Source: Oceanobacillus jeddahensis (GTDB taxonomy: Bacteria > Bacillota > Bacilli > Bacillales > Amphibacillaceae). From it: DNA of 64,000 nucleotides. Of the stretch, positions 16,341 to 26,472 are shown one piece after another. Each line of letters opens with the position of its first letter. The stretch's first letter is position 1. The stretch covers positions 434,001 through 498,000 of the forward strand of contig NZ_CCDM010000001.1 of the NCBI RefSeq assembly GCF_000750635.1. Reading direction: 5' to 3'. A program made the translations under genes and the position numbers. A model generated the notes under the pieces. It saw nothing but the letters and a program-made list of their open reading frames with translations. It searched no databases and was not told where the DNA came from.

Positions 16341-17717
16341 ATGTTAACGGGGAATGGATTAATTATTGGTTTTATCGTTGCTTTAGCTATTCTTTTTGTA
16401 CTTATTATTCGTTTTAAATGGGATGCTTTTATTGCGTTATTAGTTGTAGCGATTGGTCTTGGTTTAGTTTCAGCTATTCCAGCGCATGAGGTACCAGAAG
16501 TTATTGCGACGGGTTTTGGTGACACATTAGCAGGAGTGGGGATTCTAATTGGTCTGGGAATTATTTTTGGACAATTTTTAGCTGCTTCGGGCGGAATCGA
16601 AAAAATTGCAAGTTCTATGTTAAAGGCATTTGGAGTAAAAAATTCACCTTATGCAATGGCTGCTACATCAACAACAGTAGCTATTCCCGTATTTTTTGAT
16701 GCGGCTTTTATCATTTTACATAAATTGATTTACAGCTTATCGATACGGACGAAAATTTCTTTAGCAACATTTGTAGCTATTTTAGCGATCGGGTTGATTG
16801 TTTCGCACAGCTTGATTATTCCAACACCAGGTCCGCTGGTTGTTGCAGATCAAATGGGAGTAGATATTGGAGTATTCTTTATATACGGATTAATCGTAGC
16901 TATTCCTGCGACACTTGTTGGAGGCGTGCTTTATGGAAAGTTAATTGGTAAACGTGTGACGAACGGAACACGCTTAGATGATGTAAAAGAAGAGATAGAA
17001 GCCAATGAACAAGTGGAAAATGACCCGAATCAAAAAAGAATTCCGACATGGCTGGCGTATGCAATGCTTGCATTGCCAATCGTGTTAATTCTATCAAATA
17101 CAGTTGTTAATAACCTTATATTTCAGGATAATCCTGAGGCAATGCTAGGAAAGGTTTTTGCTGTCATCGGGGATAAAAATAGTGCACTGCTTATTAGTGT
17201 TATCGTTGCTACATTTGTATTAACACCGTATATTAAAGAAAAAACGAGTACCGTTATGAAAGAAGCCTTTGATTCTTCGGGAATGGTTCTATTAATTACG
17301 GGTGCTGGTGGAGCCTTTGGACAAGTTGTGCAACAGACTGGTTTAGGGGAATTACTTGTAGATTTGATGACAGGCTTTAATATGCCAGCATTGATTTTAG
17401 GATTTGTTTTTGCGCAAATTTTAAGAGCATCTTTGGGAAGTGCAACCGTAGCATTAGTTACAACTTCTACAATTTTAGGACCGCTGGCAGTAGATTTAGG
17501 AGTATCGCCTGTTTTATTAGGACTTGCCATTGCTGCAGGTGGTATTGGACTGTCCTTGCCAAATGATTCCGGTTTTTGGGTTGTCAATAAATTCGGGCGT
17601 CTGTCTGTTACGGAAACAATTCGTGTTTGGAGCTTAGGTGGTTTTGTAGCAGGTGTAACAGCATTAGTGATGGTTCATCTGTTGAGTGCTATGTCTGGTT
17701 TCCTACCGGGACTTTAA
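16341..17717 (+). CDS. GntP family gluconate/acid-sugar:H+ symporter
   Basis: A 458-residue transporter with about 12-14 hydrophobic helices. Family features include FAQILRASLGSATVAL and LPNDSGFWVVNKF in the C-terminal half. GntP members take up gluconate and other aldonates. Here the neighbouring dehydrogenase and DUF1537 kinase point to a four-carbon acid such as threonate or erythronate. A hydrophilic loop lies near residues 205-235. Confidence 0.88.
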   Translation: MLTGNGLIIGFIVALAILFVLIIRFKWDAFIALLVVAIGLGLVSAIPAHEVPEVIATGFGDTLAGVGILIGLGIIFGQFLAASGGIEKIASSMLKAFGVKNSPYAMAATSTTVAIPVFFDAAFIILHKLIYSLSIRTKISLATFVAILAIGLIVSHSLIIPTPGPLVVADQMGVDIGVFFIYGLIVAIPATLVGGVLYGKLIGKRVTNGTRLDDVKEEIEANEQVENDPNQKRIPTWLAYAMLALPIVLILSNTVVNNLIFQDNPEAMLGKVFAVIGDKNSALLISVIVATFVLTPYIKEKTSTVMKEAFDSSGMVLLITGAGGAFGQVVQQTGLGELLVDLMTGFNMPALILGFVFAQILRASLGSATVALVTTSTILGPLAVDLGVSPVLLGLAIAAGGIGLSLPNDSGFWVVNKFGRLSVTETIRVWSLGGFVAGVTALVMVHLLSAMSGFLPGL

Positions 17718-17726
17718 TAATAAAAA

Positions 17727-17767
17727 AAGGGGAAGGTTGTTGATACGGTGCTTTCAATAACCCCCTT
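17727..17767 (+). other. intercistronic hairpin
   Basis: AAGGGG-A-AGGTTGTTGA / TCAATAACCCCCTT stem between the permease and dehydrogenase genes. No T-run follows, so an mRNA processing or partial attenuation element is more likely than a full terminator. Confidence 0.45.
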
Positions 17768-17804
17768 ACATATTTTAAATACATGATAAAGGTGGAGAAA
17801 TAAA

Positions 17805-18707
17805 ATGAAACAAAGTGTTGGATTTATTGGATTAGGAATTATGGGGATGCCAATGACAAGAAATCTATTAAAAGCTGGTTTCCGCGTGATGGCTTTTGAT
17901 TTGAATCCGGAAGCTGTAAAAGCAATTACCGCAGAAGGCGCCACACCGGCAGCATCTGGAAAAGAAGTAGCAGAAAATAGTGACATTGTTATTACGATGC
18001 TGCCAAAAGGTGTCCATGTCCGCGCAGCTATTTTTGGTCCGAATGGTGTTATCGAAGGTGCTCATCAAGATACGGTTATCGTGGATATGAGCTCTGTCTT
18101 ACCAACAGAGTCCAAGCAGCTGGCTCTTGATGCAAAAGAACAAGGTGTGTCCTTCTTAGATGCTCCAGTAAGTGGCGGGGAGCCGGGAGCAATTGATGGT
18201 ACACTCGCTATTATGGTTGGCGGTAATTCTGTTGATTTTGAAAATGTAAAATCTGTTCTAAACGCAATGGGAAATAATGTCGTTTTAGTTGGCGATTCCG
18301 GTTGTGGATCTACAGCGAAATTATCTAACCAGATCATTGTTAATCTAAATATTGCTGCTGTTTCGGAGGCAGTTACGTTAGCGGCAAAAGCGGGTATTGA
18401 TATAGAGAAAATGTATCAGGCGATCCGCGGTGGTTTGGCTGGAAGTAATGTACTCGATGCCAAAGTTCCAATGATGCTTGATCGTAATTTTGTAGCCGGC
18501 GGACGGGTAGATATTAATCTGAAGGATATTACAAATGTGATGGACACAGCACATGATTTGCATGTACCGCTACCACTATCCAGCCAGCTGTTAGAGACGT
18601 TTCATGCTTTAGCAAGTGATGGAAAAGAAGCATTAGATCATGCAAGTATTGTGCAGCATTATGAAAAATTAGCAAATGTAACGGTGAAAAGAGAAGGAGT
18701 GGAGTAA
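17805..18707 (+). CDS. 3-hydroxyisobutyrate-type dehydrogenase (L-threonate dehydrogenase or tartronate semialdehyde reductase like)
   Basis: A 300-residue NAD-binding beta-hydroxyacid dehydrogenase. The Rossmann motif GFIGLGIMGMPM is at the start, the substrate loop is DAPVSGGEPGA and the catalytic lysine is in AKLSNQIIVNLN. The sequence is close to both GarR (tartronate semialdehyde reductase) and LtnD (L-threonate 2-dehydrogenase). The 1-base gap to a DUF1537 kinase favours LtnD, because LtnD and OtnK act in sequence. Isomerase OtnI and decarboxylase OtnC genes are not adjacent. Confidence 0.8.
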   Translation: MKQSVGFIGLGIMGMPMTRNLLKAGFRVMAFDLNPEAVKAITAEGATPAASGKEVAENSDIVITMLPKGVHVRAAIFGPNGVIEGAHQDTVIVDMSSVLPTESKQLALDAKEQGVSFLDAPVSGGEPGAIDGTLAIMVGGNSVDFENVKSVLNAMGNNVVLVGDSGCGSTAKLSNQIIVNLNIAAVSEAVTLAAKAGIDIEKMYQAIRGGLAGSNVLDAKVPMMLDRNFVAGGRVDINLKDITNVMDTAHDLHVPLPLSSQLLETFHALASDGKEALDHASIVQHYEKLANVTVKREGVE

Positions 18708-18708
18708 A

Positions 18709-20148
18709 ATGGCAGAAACGCTAAATGCAAAAGAGACGTTGGATAACATCAAAGCAGTTGACAGGCAGCAAACACTATCCGCTCTGCAAGCAGAATTAGC
18801 GGATTCTCCTTATAAAATTGTTGTTCTTGATGACGATCCAACAGGAATCCAGACGGTACATGGTGTATCGGTGTATACAAATTGGGATAAAGCATCGATT
18901 GACGCCGGTTTTGAAGAAGAAGAAAGTATGTTTTTTATTTTGACGAATTCGCGCGGGTTTACAGAACAGGAAACGATTCGTTGTCATACTGACATTGCCG
19001 AACGTGTGCAGGCCGTGTCGGAAGAGAAAAACATACCTTTTATTTTAATCAGCCGTTCTGATTCTACTATGCGCGGACATTATCCATTAGAAACAGAGGT
19101 TTTAAAGGAAACGATAGAAGAAAAAGGTGTAGCTTCTTTTGATGGGGAAGTGATCATTCCATTCTTTAAAGAAGGTGGCCGATTCACTATCCATAATATT
19201 CACTATGTACAAGATGGGGACGTTTTAGTTCCAGCTGGGCAAACAGAATTTGCAAAGGATAGAACTTTTGGTTTTTCTGCTTCGGACCTTGGGGAATGGG
19301 TAGAGGAAAAAACAAATGGACGCTATACGAAGGAAAATACGATCTCGATTTCCTTAGAAGATTTACGCAACCAGGAAGTAGATAAAATACAAAAGCAGCT
19401 GCTTGCAGCAAAGGATTTTCAAAAGATTGTTGTCAATGCAGTTGGCTATGAGGATGTAGAAGTTTTTGCTACGGCGTTTATTAAAGCGGTTCGTACGGGT
19501 AAACATTTTATTTGCCGAAGTGCTGCCGCCTTAACGAAAGTGCTTGGCGGAGTGAGTGATAAACCTTTATTAACGAGAGAAGAAATGCTTATCTCGAAAA
19601 GCAGAGAAAACGGTGGTTTAGTAGCGGTTGGTTCGCATGTGAAAAAGACAACGGAACAATTACAGCATTTATTAGATAGTGGTTTAGTAAAGGGAATTAA
19701 ATTTGATGTACATCTTGTTCAAGATGAAGAGAAATTTAAAAAAGAAACAGAGCGAGTTCGGCTTGCTTGTGAGGAAGCCATTAAAAGCGGGCAATCTGTT
19801 GTTTACTATACACGCAGAGAGCGCCTCGATCTAGGCGAAGGTAAAAAGGAAGAAGAATTGAAGCAATCTGTTAAAATCTCTGATGCGGTAACAAGTATTG
19901 TGAAGGATCTGGAGGTACAGCCAAGCTATATTGTTGCCAAAGGCGGGATTACCTCAAGCAGTATTGGTACGGAAGGTTTATCTGTAAAAAGAGCAGAAGT
20001 TGCTGGACAGATAAAACCGGGGATTCCAGTCTGGAAAACGGGACCAGAGAGTAAGTTTCCAAATTCTGCGTATATTATTTTTCCTGGAAATGTCGGGCAG
20101 CCGGAAACATTAAAAGATGTTGTTGCTGTTTTAGAAGGGAAAGAATAA
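18709..20148 (+). CDS. DUF1537 four-carbon acid sugar kinase (OtnK-like)
   Basis: A 479-residue two-domain kinase. The N-terminal domain has LDDDPTGIQTVHG and SRSDSTMRGHYPLE, and the C-terminal nucleotide-binding domain has AKGGITSSSIG and PVWKTGPESKFP. The family phosphorylates 3-oxo-tetronates, D-threonate and related acids; the RGHYPLE variant is the one seen in OtnK-type members as I know them. It should phosphorylate the oxidised product of the preceding dehydrogenase. Confidence 0.82.
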   Translation: MAETLNAKETLDNIKAVDRQQTLSALQAELADSPYKIVVLDDDPTGIQTVHGVSVYTNWDKASIDAGFEEEESMFFILTNSRGFTEQETIRCHTDIAERVQAVSEEKNIPFILISRSDSTMRGHYPLETEVLKETIEEKGVASFDGEVIIPFFKEGGRFTIHNIHYVQDGDVLVPAGQTEFAKDRTFGFSASDLGEWVEEKTNGRYTKENTISISLEDLRNQEVDKIQKQLLAAKDFQKIVVNAVGYEDVEVFATAFIKAVRTGKHFICRSAAALTKVLGGVSDKPLLTREEMLISKSRENGGLVAVGSHVKKTTEQLQHLLDSGLVKGIKFDVHLVQDEEKFKKETERVRLACEEAIKSGQSVVYYTRRERLDLGEGKKEEELKQSVKISDAVTSIVKDLEVQPSYIVAKGGITSSSIGTEGLSVKRAEVAGQIKPGIPVWKTGPESKFPNSAYIIFPGNVGQPETLKDVVAVLEGKE

Positions 20149-20150
20149 GT

Positions 20151-20200
20151 AAAAAAGCGTAATGGGACGCAGAGAAATCTGCTTTCCATTACGTTTTTTT
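20151..20200 (+). terminator. bidirectional terminator
   Basis: CGTAATGG / CCATTACG stem flanked by A6 and T7 between the convergent kinase and lactate dehydrogenase genes. Confidence 0.85.
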
Positions 20201-20207
20201 ATATGAA

Positions 20208-21194
<987 letters not shown>

Positions 21195-21218
21195 TTATAC
21201 GATTCATTCATAATTATA

Positions 21219-21236
21219 TTGTGATTTATTTCACAA
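21219..21236. promoter_or_regulatory. Rex (redox) operator upstream of ldh
   Basis: TTGTGATTTATTTCACAA, an inverted repeat TTGTGA-N6-TCACAA that fits the Rex consensus. It lies about 50 bases upstream of the ldh start, just upstream of a minus-strand TATAAT (21199-21194), overlapping the expected -35. It is also 148 bases upstream of the divergent gene at 21384. Confidence 0.75.
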
Positions 21237-21383
21237 AATAAGTCAACTGTTTTATAAATTTTTTGAAATGATAATTCAGGTATTTAAAAATTAAATGAAA
21301 TTTTATTTAAATTATCTATTTTATTAATTGTTTTATTTCGATTATGATAAAAGCAAGTTAAAAAATGAAAAGGAGAGAAAAAT

Positions 21384-22460
21384 ATGACGGAATATACACT
21401 TGGTGTTTTAAAAGGGGACGGCATTGGCCCGGAAATCGTTAATGCCACAATAAGTGTAATAGAAGCTGCCGCAAGAGAAGTGGATTTAAATCTAAAATTG
21501 AAAGAGCTTTCAATTGGATGGGAAGCTATTGAAAAATATGAAGATCCTATTCCTCAAGTAACAAAAGATAGCTTGGAAGAAACACATGGATGGATATTAG
21601 GGCCACATGATTCTGCAGCATACCCAGATAGATTTAAGCAAAAAAGAAATCCCAGCGGGGAATTAAGACATTATTTTGACCTTTACGCAAATATCCGCCC
21701 GGCTAAAACAATGCCAGCTACGAAGAGTGTCGTCGGGGAAGCAGATTTAGTGATTTACCGTGAAAATACAGAAGGATTTTATACAGACAGAAATATGTAC
21801 GCTGGTATCGGAGAATTTCAAATTACATCAGATGTAGCTGTGTCAACAGGAGTGTTTACCAGAAAAGCAATTGAAAGAATTGCTCACGCTGCTTTTCAAG
21901 GAGCTTTAGAGAGAAAAAAGAAAGTGACTATCGTGCATAAAGCAAATGTTATCAAACTCGGTACAGGACTATTTTTGAATACATGCTTAGAAGTAGCGAA
22001 GCAATACCCTGATGTAGAGGTGGATGATTATCATATTGATGCTATGACAGCGCACTTGGTAAGAAGAGCAGGAGATTTTGATGTGATTGTAACAGAAAAT
22101 ATGTTTGGTGATATCCTATCCGATTTAACAGGAGAATTAGTAGGGAGCTTAGGTATTGCTCCATCTATTAATTCTAATGATACACAAGCAATGGCTCAGG
22201 CAGCTCATGGATCTGCTCCAGATATTGCCGGGAAAAATATTGCTAATCCGGTCGGCATTCTTGATTCTACTATTATGCTGTTCAAATGGCTGTATACACA
22301 GCACGAAGATGTGAAATGGAAAGATGCCAGTCAGTTGATGGAAAAGGCACTAATAGAAACATTAGCTGCGGGTATATCAACACGAGACTTAGGAGGCCAA
22401 TCCTCTACAGAAGAATTTGCTCAAGCAGTAAAAGAAAGAATCGTTAAATCGGAGAAATAG
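21384..22460 (+). CDS. isocitrate/isopropylmalate dehydrogenase family protein
   Basis: A 358-residue metal- and NAD(P)-dependent beta-decarboxylating dehydrogenase of the IDH/IPMDH/tartrate dehydrogenase family. The substrate arginines are in NPSGELRHYFDLYANIRPAK, the signature RENTEGFY is present, the catalytic lysine is in VHKANVIKLG and the metal aspartates are in MFGDILSDLTGELVG. Leucine genes are absent from the neighbourhood; instead it pairs with a DUF1537 kinase and a tricarboxylate transporter. It probably oxidises a malate- or isocitrate-like hydroxyacid. AAAGGAGAG precedes the ATG. Confidence 0.82.
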   Translation: MTEYTLGVLKGDGIGPEIVNATISVIEAAAREVDLNLKLKELSIGWEAIEKYEDPIPQVTKDSLEETHGWILGPHDSAAYPDRFKQKRNPSGELRHYFDLYANIRPAKTMPATKSVVGEADLVIYRENTEGFYTDRNMYAGIGEFQITSDVAVSTGVFTRKAIERIAHAAFQGALERKKKVTIVHKANVIKLGTGLFLNTCLEVAKQYPDVEVDDYHIDAMTAHLVRRAGDFDVIVTENMFGDILSDLTGELVGSLGIAPSINSNDTQAMAQAAHGSAPDIAGKNIANPVGILDSTIMLFKWLYTQHEDVKWKDASQLMEKALIETLAAGISTRDLGGQSSTEEFAQAVKERIVKSEK

Positions 22461-22470
22461 GTGAGGTTTT

Positions 22471-23757
22471 ATGTTAAATACAATTGGTGTTGTAGCTGAT
22501 GATACAACCGGTGCAAATGATATGGGAATTATGTTTAAGAAAAGCGGTTACTCTGTCAAAGTACTTAGTCTAAAGGAAAATGATGCTATTAATATAGATA
22601 CAAATGTTGTGGTTGTGGATACAGATAGCCGGCTTGATACTCCTGAGGAGAGCTATAAAAAGGTGTATATGGCCACGAAGCAGCTGCAAGAGGCTGGATG
22701 TAAAATGTACTACAATAAAACATGTTCTGTTTTTAGAGGGAATATTGGTGCAGAGTTTGATGCGATGTTAGACGCATTACAGCAAAATTTTGCTGTAATC
22801 GTTCTTGGTTTTCCTAAGAATGGTAGAGTAACGAAAAATGGTATTCATATGGTTAATGGTGAAAAATTAGAAAATTCTCCATTTTATAATGACCCTGTTC
22901 ATCCAATGAAGGATTCTAACTTAAAAAGAATTTTGGAAGGTCAAACGAATCGGTTAGTCACATCAATCAGTTTAGATGAGGTTAGAAAAGGTGCAGGAAT
23001 ACTAAAAGAAAAAATTCAAGATGTAAAAGAAAACGGATTTCATTATTGTATTATCGATACGGAAACCCAAGAAGATTTATCAATTATTGCAGAAGCTGCT
23101 ATTCAAATGCCGGTACTATGCGGAAGTTCTGCGATAGGGGAAGAACTTCCTAAGTTCTTTAATGAAAATCCAATAAAACAAGAAACACATCGGACATATA
23201 GTAATGAAAATCAAGGTGTTTTAGTAGTGTCGGGAAGCTTAACACCACAAACGAAAGAGCAAACGGCTTTTTTAAAAGAAAAAGGAATAATAGCTTTAGA
23301 AATAGATACAAGTAATATCTTTGAAGAAGAAACATTTGCAAAAGAAAAAGCAAAGTTGATAGAAGTAGCGGGTTCTAGAATTAGTGAAGGAAATGATTTA
23401 TTACTGATGGCTCACGATAATAAAAGCATTGTAGAAAAAACAAAAGAGATCGGAAGGACCCAAGGTTTAACAGAATTAGAAACAAGTAAAAGAGTATCTT
23501 CAGTTTTGGCACAGATAACTCGTAAAATCGCTGATAATGTAAACCTGCAACGTTTAATTGTAGCTGGCGGAGATACTTCAGGTACAGTTTGCAAGGAGCT
23601 GGGGATAGAGGGCAATTATATCTTGGATGAAGTAGCGGTAGGTGTTCCATCTGGATTTACAATTGGAAGAGAGTTATTAATTATACTGAAGTCAGGAAGT
23701 TTTGGTGATGAGAAATTCCTGTTTGACGCTATTCATCATCTCAAAGAGGTATCTTAG
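22471..23757 (+). CDS. DUF1537 four-carbon acid sugar kinase, variant
   Basis: A 428-residue member of the acid sugar kinase family. The N-terminal motif VADDTTGANDMG and the C-terminal VAGGDTSGTV, DEVAVGVPSG and LKSGSFG are present. The usual IDSTLRGN substrate motif reads KTCSVFRGNIGAE, so Ser-Thr-Leu-Arg is replaced by Ser-Val-Phe-Arg. This marks a divergent subgroup whose substrate may differ from threonate. It starts 10 bases after the dehydrogenase and they surely act together. Confidence 0.8.
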   Translation: MLNTIGVVADDTTGANDMGIMFKKSGYSVKVLSLKENDAINIDTNVVVVDTDSRLDTPEESYKKVYMATKQLQEAGCKMYYNKTCSVFRGNIGAEFDAMLDALQQNFAVIVLGFPKNGRVTKNGIHMVNGEKLENSPFYNDPVHPMKDSNLKRILEGQTNRLVTSISLDEVRKGAGILKEKIQDVKENGFHYCIIDTETQEDLSIIAEAAIQMPVLCGSSAIGEELPKFFNENPIKQETHRTYSNENQGVLVVSGSLTPQTKEQTAFLKEKGIIALEIDTSNIFEEETFAKEKAKLIEVAGSRISEGNDLLLMAHDNKSIVEKTKEIGRTQGLTELETSKRVSSVLAQITRKIADNVNLQRLIVAGGDTSGTVCKELGIEGNYILDEVAVGVPSGFTIGRELLIILKSGSFGDEKFLFDAIHHLKEVS

Positions 23758-23766
23758 TTTAATAAG

Positions 23767-23800
23767 AAGAGGAACGCTTAAAAAGTTCCTCTTAACTGTT
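23767..23800. terminator. bidirectional terminator overlapping LysR 3' end
   Basis: AAGAGGAAC / GTTCCTCTT stem with an A-rich loop between the convergent kinase and LysR genes. The right half is inside the LysR coding end. Confidence 0.65.
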
Positions 23801-24647
23801 TTGAATCAACAAACTTAATAAAGGAATCAACGAAAGAAAGGTGAGTCAGTTCTTCTTTATAGAGCAGCCATGTTTTCCATAATAAAGGGGAGTTATCTTT
23901 ATAGAATAAATTTTTTGAATATAAATGGTCATTTTTTAAAATGATATTTGGAACAATAGCATAGCCCAAACCTTGTTCAACCATATTTTTTGCTATTTCC
24001 ATATTGGCGACATCCATAAAGACATTAGGAGGTCTTTTATAAGCCTCCCGCCACCAGGAATCGATCATCATATTTAGTGCAGGGTCAGTATGGTATGAAA
24101 TTCTATTCAATTTAGGGAGATCCGATAAATTAATTGGCTGCAAGGAAATAACACTTATTTTCTCACTAAAGAGTTCTATTTTCTTTTCGGACCAGTGATG
24201 TTCTCCGCGAACAATGCCGATATGATAATCATCTTTGTATACAGACTGAATAACATCCAGGTTTAGACCAGTGTGGATCGAGTAAGTTATTTTAGGATAT
24301 CGTTCATGAAACTCTTTAAGTAAGAAAGGAATGGTATGTAAAGCAATTGCTTTGGCAGCACCAATTCTTAGTTTACCTTGAGGCTGATTATCTGAGTTCC
24401 AAAGGGTTTCTTGTAAAATGCGAAATTCATTGACCATTATTTCGGCATACTCAATAACCTTTAAACCTTGCTCGGTAAATTCAACGCCTCTTCTTCCACG
24501 GTAAAGAATATCAGCTTGAAGTTCTTTTTCGATTTGTTTTAACCGGTAAGTAACGGTTGGTTGTGACATGAATAGGTTTGCTGCAGCTCGTGTGATATTT
24601 TTTTCTTTATAAACAGCTAAAAGGATATTCCAATCTTTTAATTCCAT
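23778..24647 (-). CDS. LysR family transcriptional regulator
   Basis: 289 residues: a winged HTH at about 1-60 (LLAVYKEKNITRAAANLFMSQ, PTVTYRLKQIEKEL) and a periplasmic-binding-protein-like effector domain at 90-285. It is transcribed away from tctCBA and toward the dehydrogenase-kinase pair, so it lies between the two halves of the cluster. As in most LysR systems it probably activates the divergent operon in response to the imported acid. Confidence 0.85.
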   Translation of the reverse strand: MELKDWNILLAVYKEKNITRAAANLFMSQPTVTYRLKQIEKELQADILYRGRRGVEFTEQGLKVIEYAEIMVNEFRILQETLWNSDNQPQGKLRIGAAKAIALHTIPFLLKEFHERYPKITYSIHTGLNLDVIQSVYKDDYHIGIVRGEHHWSEKKIELFSEKISVISLQPINLSDLPKLNRISYHTDPALNMMIDSWWREAYKRPPNVFMDVANMEIAKNMVEQGLGYAIVPNIILKNDHLYSKNLFYKDNSPLLWKTWLLYKEELTHLSFVDSFIKFVDSKQLRGTF

Positions 24648-24774
24648 AGCTTTCTCCTTTTTACAAAATGTAAAAAAATTTAAGATGCGGTAAGTATAAC
24701 TAAGAATATTATATTTAATATTATCAAAAATAGTAGAATAATTCTATTAAATTAACAGTTAATAGCTTAATAAA

Positions 24775-24788
24775 TGAAAACGCTTTAA
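24775..24788 (+). promoter_or_regulatory. cre-like CcpA site before tctC
   Basis: TGAAAACGCTTTAA matches the cre consensus except near its last two bases. It lies directly before the tctC ribosome binding site, where a bound CcpA would act as a roadblock. Confidence 0.55.
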
Positions 24789-24800
24789 TAGGAGGTTCCC

Positions 24801-25808
24801 ATGAAAATTGTAATTGGATCGTTTGTAACAATGTGTTTACTCGGAGTTTTTTCAATGTTTTATGAAGGCGATGGAAATAATCAATATGAAAATTATCCAG
24901 AACGTTCTGTTACCACTATCGTTCCTTCAGGGACCGGGGGAGGAATTGATACGAGTGCAAGAGTAATATCAAGTTTATTAGCAGATAAAGAGAACTTCCC
25001 TGTATCTATGCTGGTAGAGAATCGTCCTGGAGGTGGACAGGCTGTAGGATTATCCGATTTTGTTACAAGATATAGTAATGATGATTATAGGTTATTTTTA
25101 CCAGCTTTACCGTTAATTATTAATAATCTGAAAGAAGACGGCAATAGTCCATTTGGTTTTAGGGATTTAACCCCTCTAGCCCAAATCAATTCGGATTTTA
25201 GTGTATTAGCTGTCCATAAAGATTCAGAGTTTGATGATCTGCAGGATCTTCTGGATGTCATGCACGAAGATCCAAGTTCTGTAACATTTGGAGGTGGGTC
25301 TGCCCCTGGTTCCCAGGATCACCTTAATATTATGCTGGTAATGTTGGAGGCCGGAATCGATCCTGAAGAAGTAAGCTATGTTTCTTATGATGGCGGTGGT
25401 GAAGCAGTTACAAGTTTATTGGGTCAGAATATTGATGTTTTGTCTTCTCACTTGTCTGGTGCTAGTGAATATTATCGCTCAGGAGATATAAAAATTCTTG
25501 GATATTCAGGGAAAGTTCCGATAGAAGGTGAGTTCTCTGAGCTCGTTTCATATTATGACCAGGGTGTGGATGTTGAGTTTAACCAGTGGAGGGGTGTTTT
25601 CGGCCCTAAAGATATGGATGATGAACTTATTGAATATTGGGACAATGTATTTGAAGATCTTATCCTCTCAGAAGAATGGGAATCCCAATTAGATATAAAT
25701 GGCTGGCAGCCGGGATATAAAAATTCGGAAGATTTCGAGTTTTTTCTGGAAGAACAAGAAAAAGAAATTTATGAAGTGTTAAAGGTATTAGAAATGAATG
25801 CTGAATAA
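24801..25808 (+). CDS. tctC: TctC-type tricarboxylate-binding protein
   Basis: A 335-residue extracytoplasmic solute receptor (Bug/TctC family). The N-terminal hydrophobic segment (about 1-20) serves as a signal or membrane anchor; there is no lipobox cysteine. Motifs PSGTGGGIDTSAR, VENRPGGGQAVG and FGGGSAPGSQDH are family hallmarks that bind the carboxylate. Ligands known for this family include citrate, tricarballylate and other carboxylates. ATG follows AGGAGGTTCCC. Confidence 0.88.
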   Translation: MKIVIGSFVTMCLLGVFSMFYEGDGNNQYENYPERSVTTIVPSGTGGGIDTSARVISSLLADKENFPVSMLVENRPGGGQAVGLSDFVTRYSNDDYRLFLPALPLIINNLKEDGNSPFGFRDLTPLAQINSDFSVLAVHKDSEFDDLQDLLDVMHEDPSSVTFGGGSAPGSQDHLNIMLVMLEAGIDPEEVSYVSYDGGGEAVTSLLGQNIDVLSSHLSGASEYYRSGDIKILGYSGKVPIEGEFSELVSYYDQGVDVEFNQWRGVFGPKDMDDELIEYWDNVFEDLILSEEWESQLDINGWQPGYKNSEDFEFFLEEQEKEIYEVLKVLEMNAE

Positions 25809-25825
25809 ATTTGGAGGTGATATAA

Positions 25826-26302
25826 ATGAAGTTTGACCGTTATGCAGGTGTCGTATTTTTAGCAATAGGGGTTTTGTTTATATATGAAAGTTTTAAAATA
25901 GACAGTTCCGCATATGGGAGTGCAATAGGTCCCAATGTGTTTCCTTTCATATTAGGAGTTTTGTTAATCGTATCCAGTGTTACACTGATCATTCAAACAT
26001 CGCTCCATATGAAAAACATGTCTAAAGAAGAGCAACTCGAAGAAGAAGCACTCAAGAAAGGTAAATATCGTAAGTTTTTAATTATACTAGCTGCTCTAAT
26101 ACTATATGCGTTCTTTTTAGAGCCGCTGGGATTTGTAATTACAACCTTTCTATTCTTAATTATCGGATTTCAAACGCTTGAAAAAGGTAAGATTACAAAT
26201 TCAATCATTATCTCTCTTGCTTTTTCAATCGGTGTCTATTGGGTCTATGTAGGTGTGTTAAATGGAGCTTTACCTGGATTTCCTGAATGGACAGGACTTT
26301 AG
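25826..26302 (+). CDS. tctB: TctB-type small membrane subunit
   Basis: A 158-residue protein with four predicted transmembrane helices (about 8-25, 38-57, 87-103 and 110-155 in two segments), the pattern of TctB of tripartite tricarboxylate transporters. The start follows TGGAGGTGATATAA. A 170-base gap with no gene separates it from tctA. Confidence 0.85.
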   Translation: MKFDRYAGVVFLAIGVLFIYESFKIDSSAYGSAIGPNVFPFILGVLLIVSSVTLIIQTSLHMKNMSKEEQLEEEALKKGKYRKFLIILAALILYAFFLEPLGFVITTFLFLIIGFQTLEKGKITNSIIISLAFSIGVYWVYVGVLNGALPGFPEWTGL

Positions 26303-26472
26303 TATTTGAATAAATCCAAGTAAAAAGAAACAGCTTTAGAGATGAAAAGATAACCATCGTATTTTACTGCATGCAGACAGAAGAATATTTGGTAAAGCAT
26401 TCTTATTTAAACAAAGCTGTCTAAGCATAAATACAATTTTTATATCAAAATCATTGAAGAGGAGATGAACAA

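Noticed and set aside
17123..17587. 154-codon minus-strand frame opposite the GntP gene
   Set aside because: Pro/Ala/Thr-rich composition typical of antisense to membrane helices; no start signal.
21288..21315. AT-rich near-palindrome upstream of the dehydrogenase gene as a LysR binding site
   Set aside because: The stretch is almost only A and T, so the symmetry is expected by chance, and no T-N11-A motif is clear.
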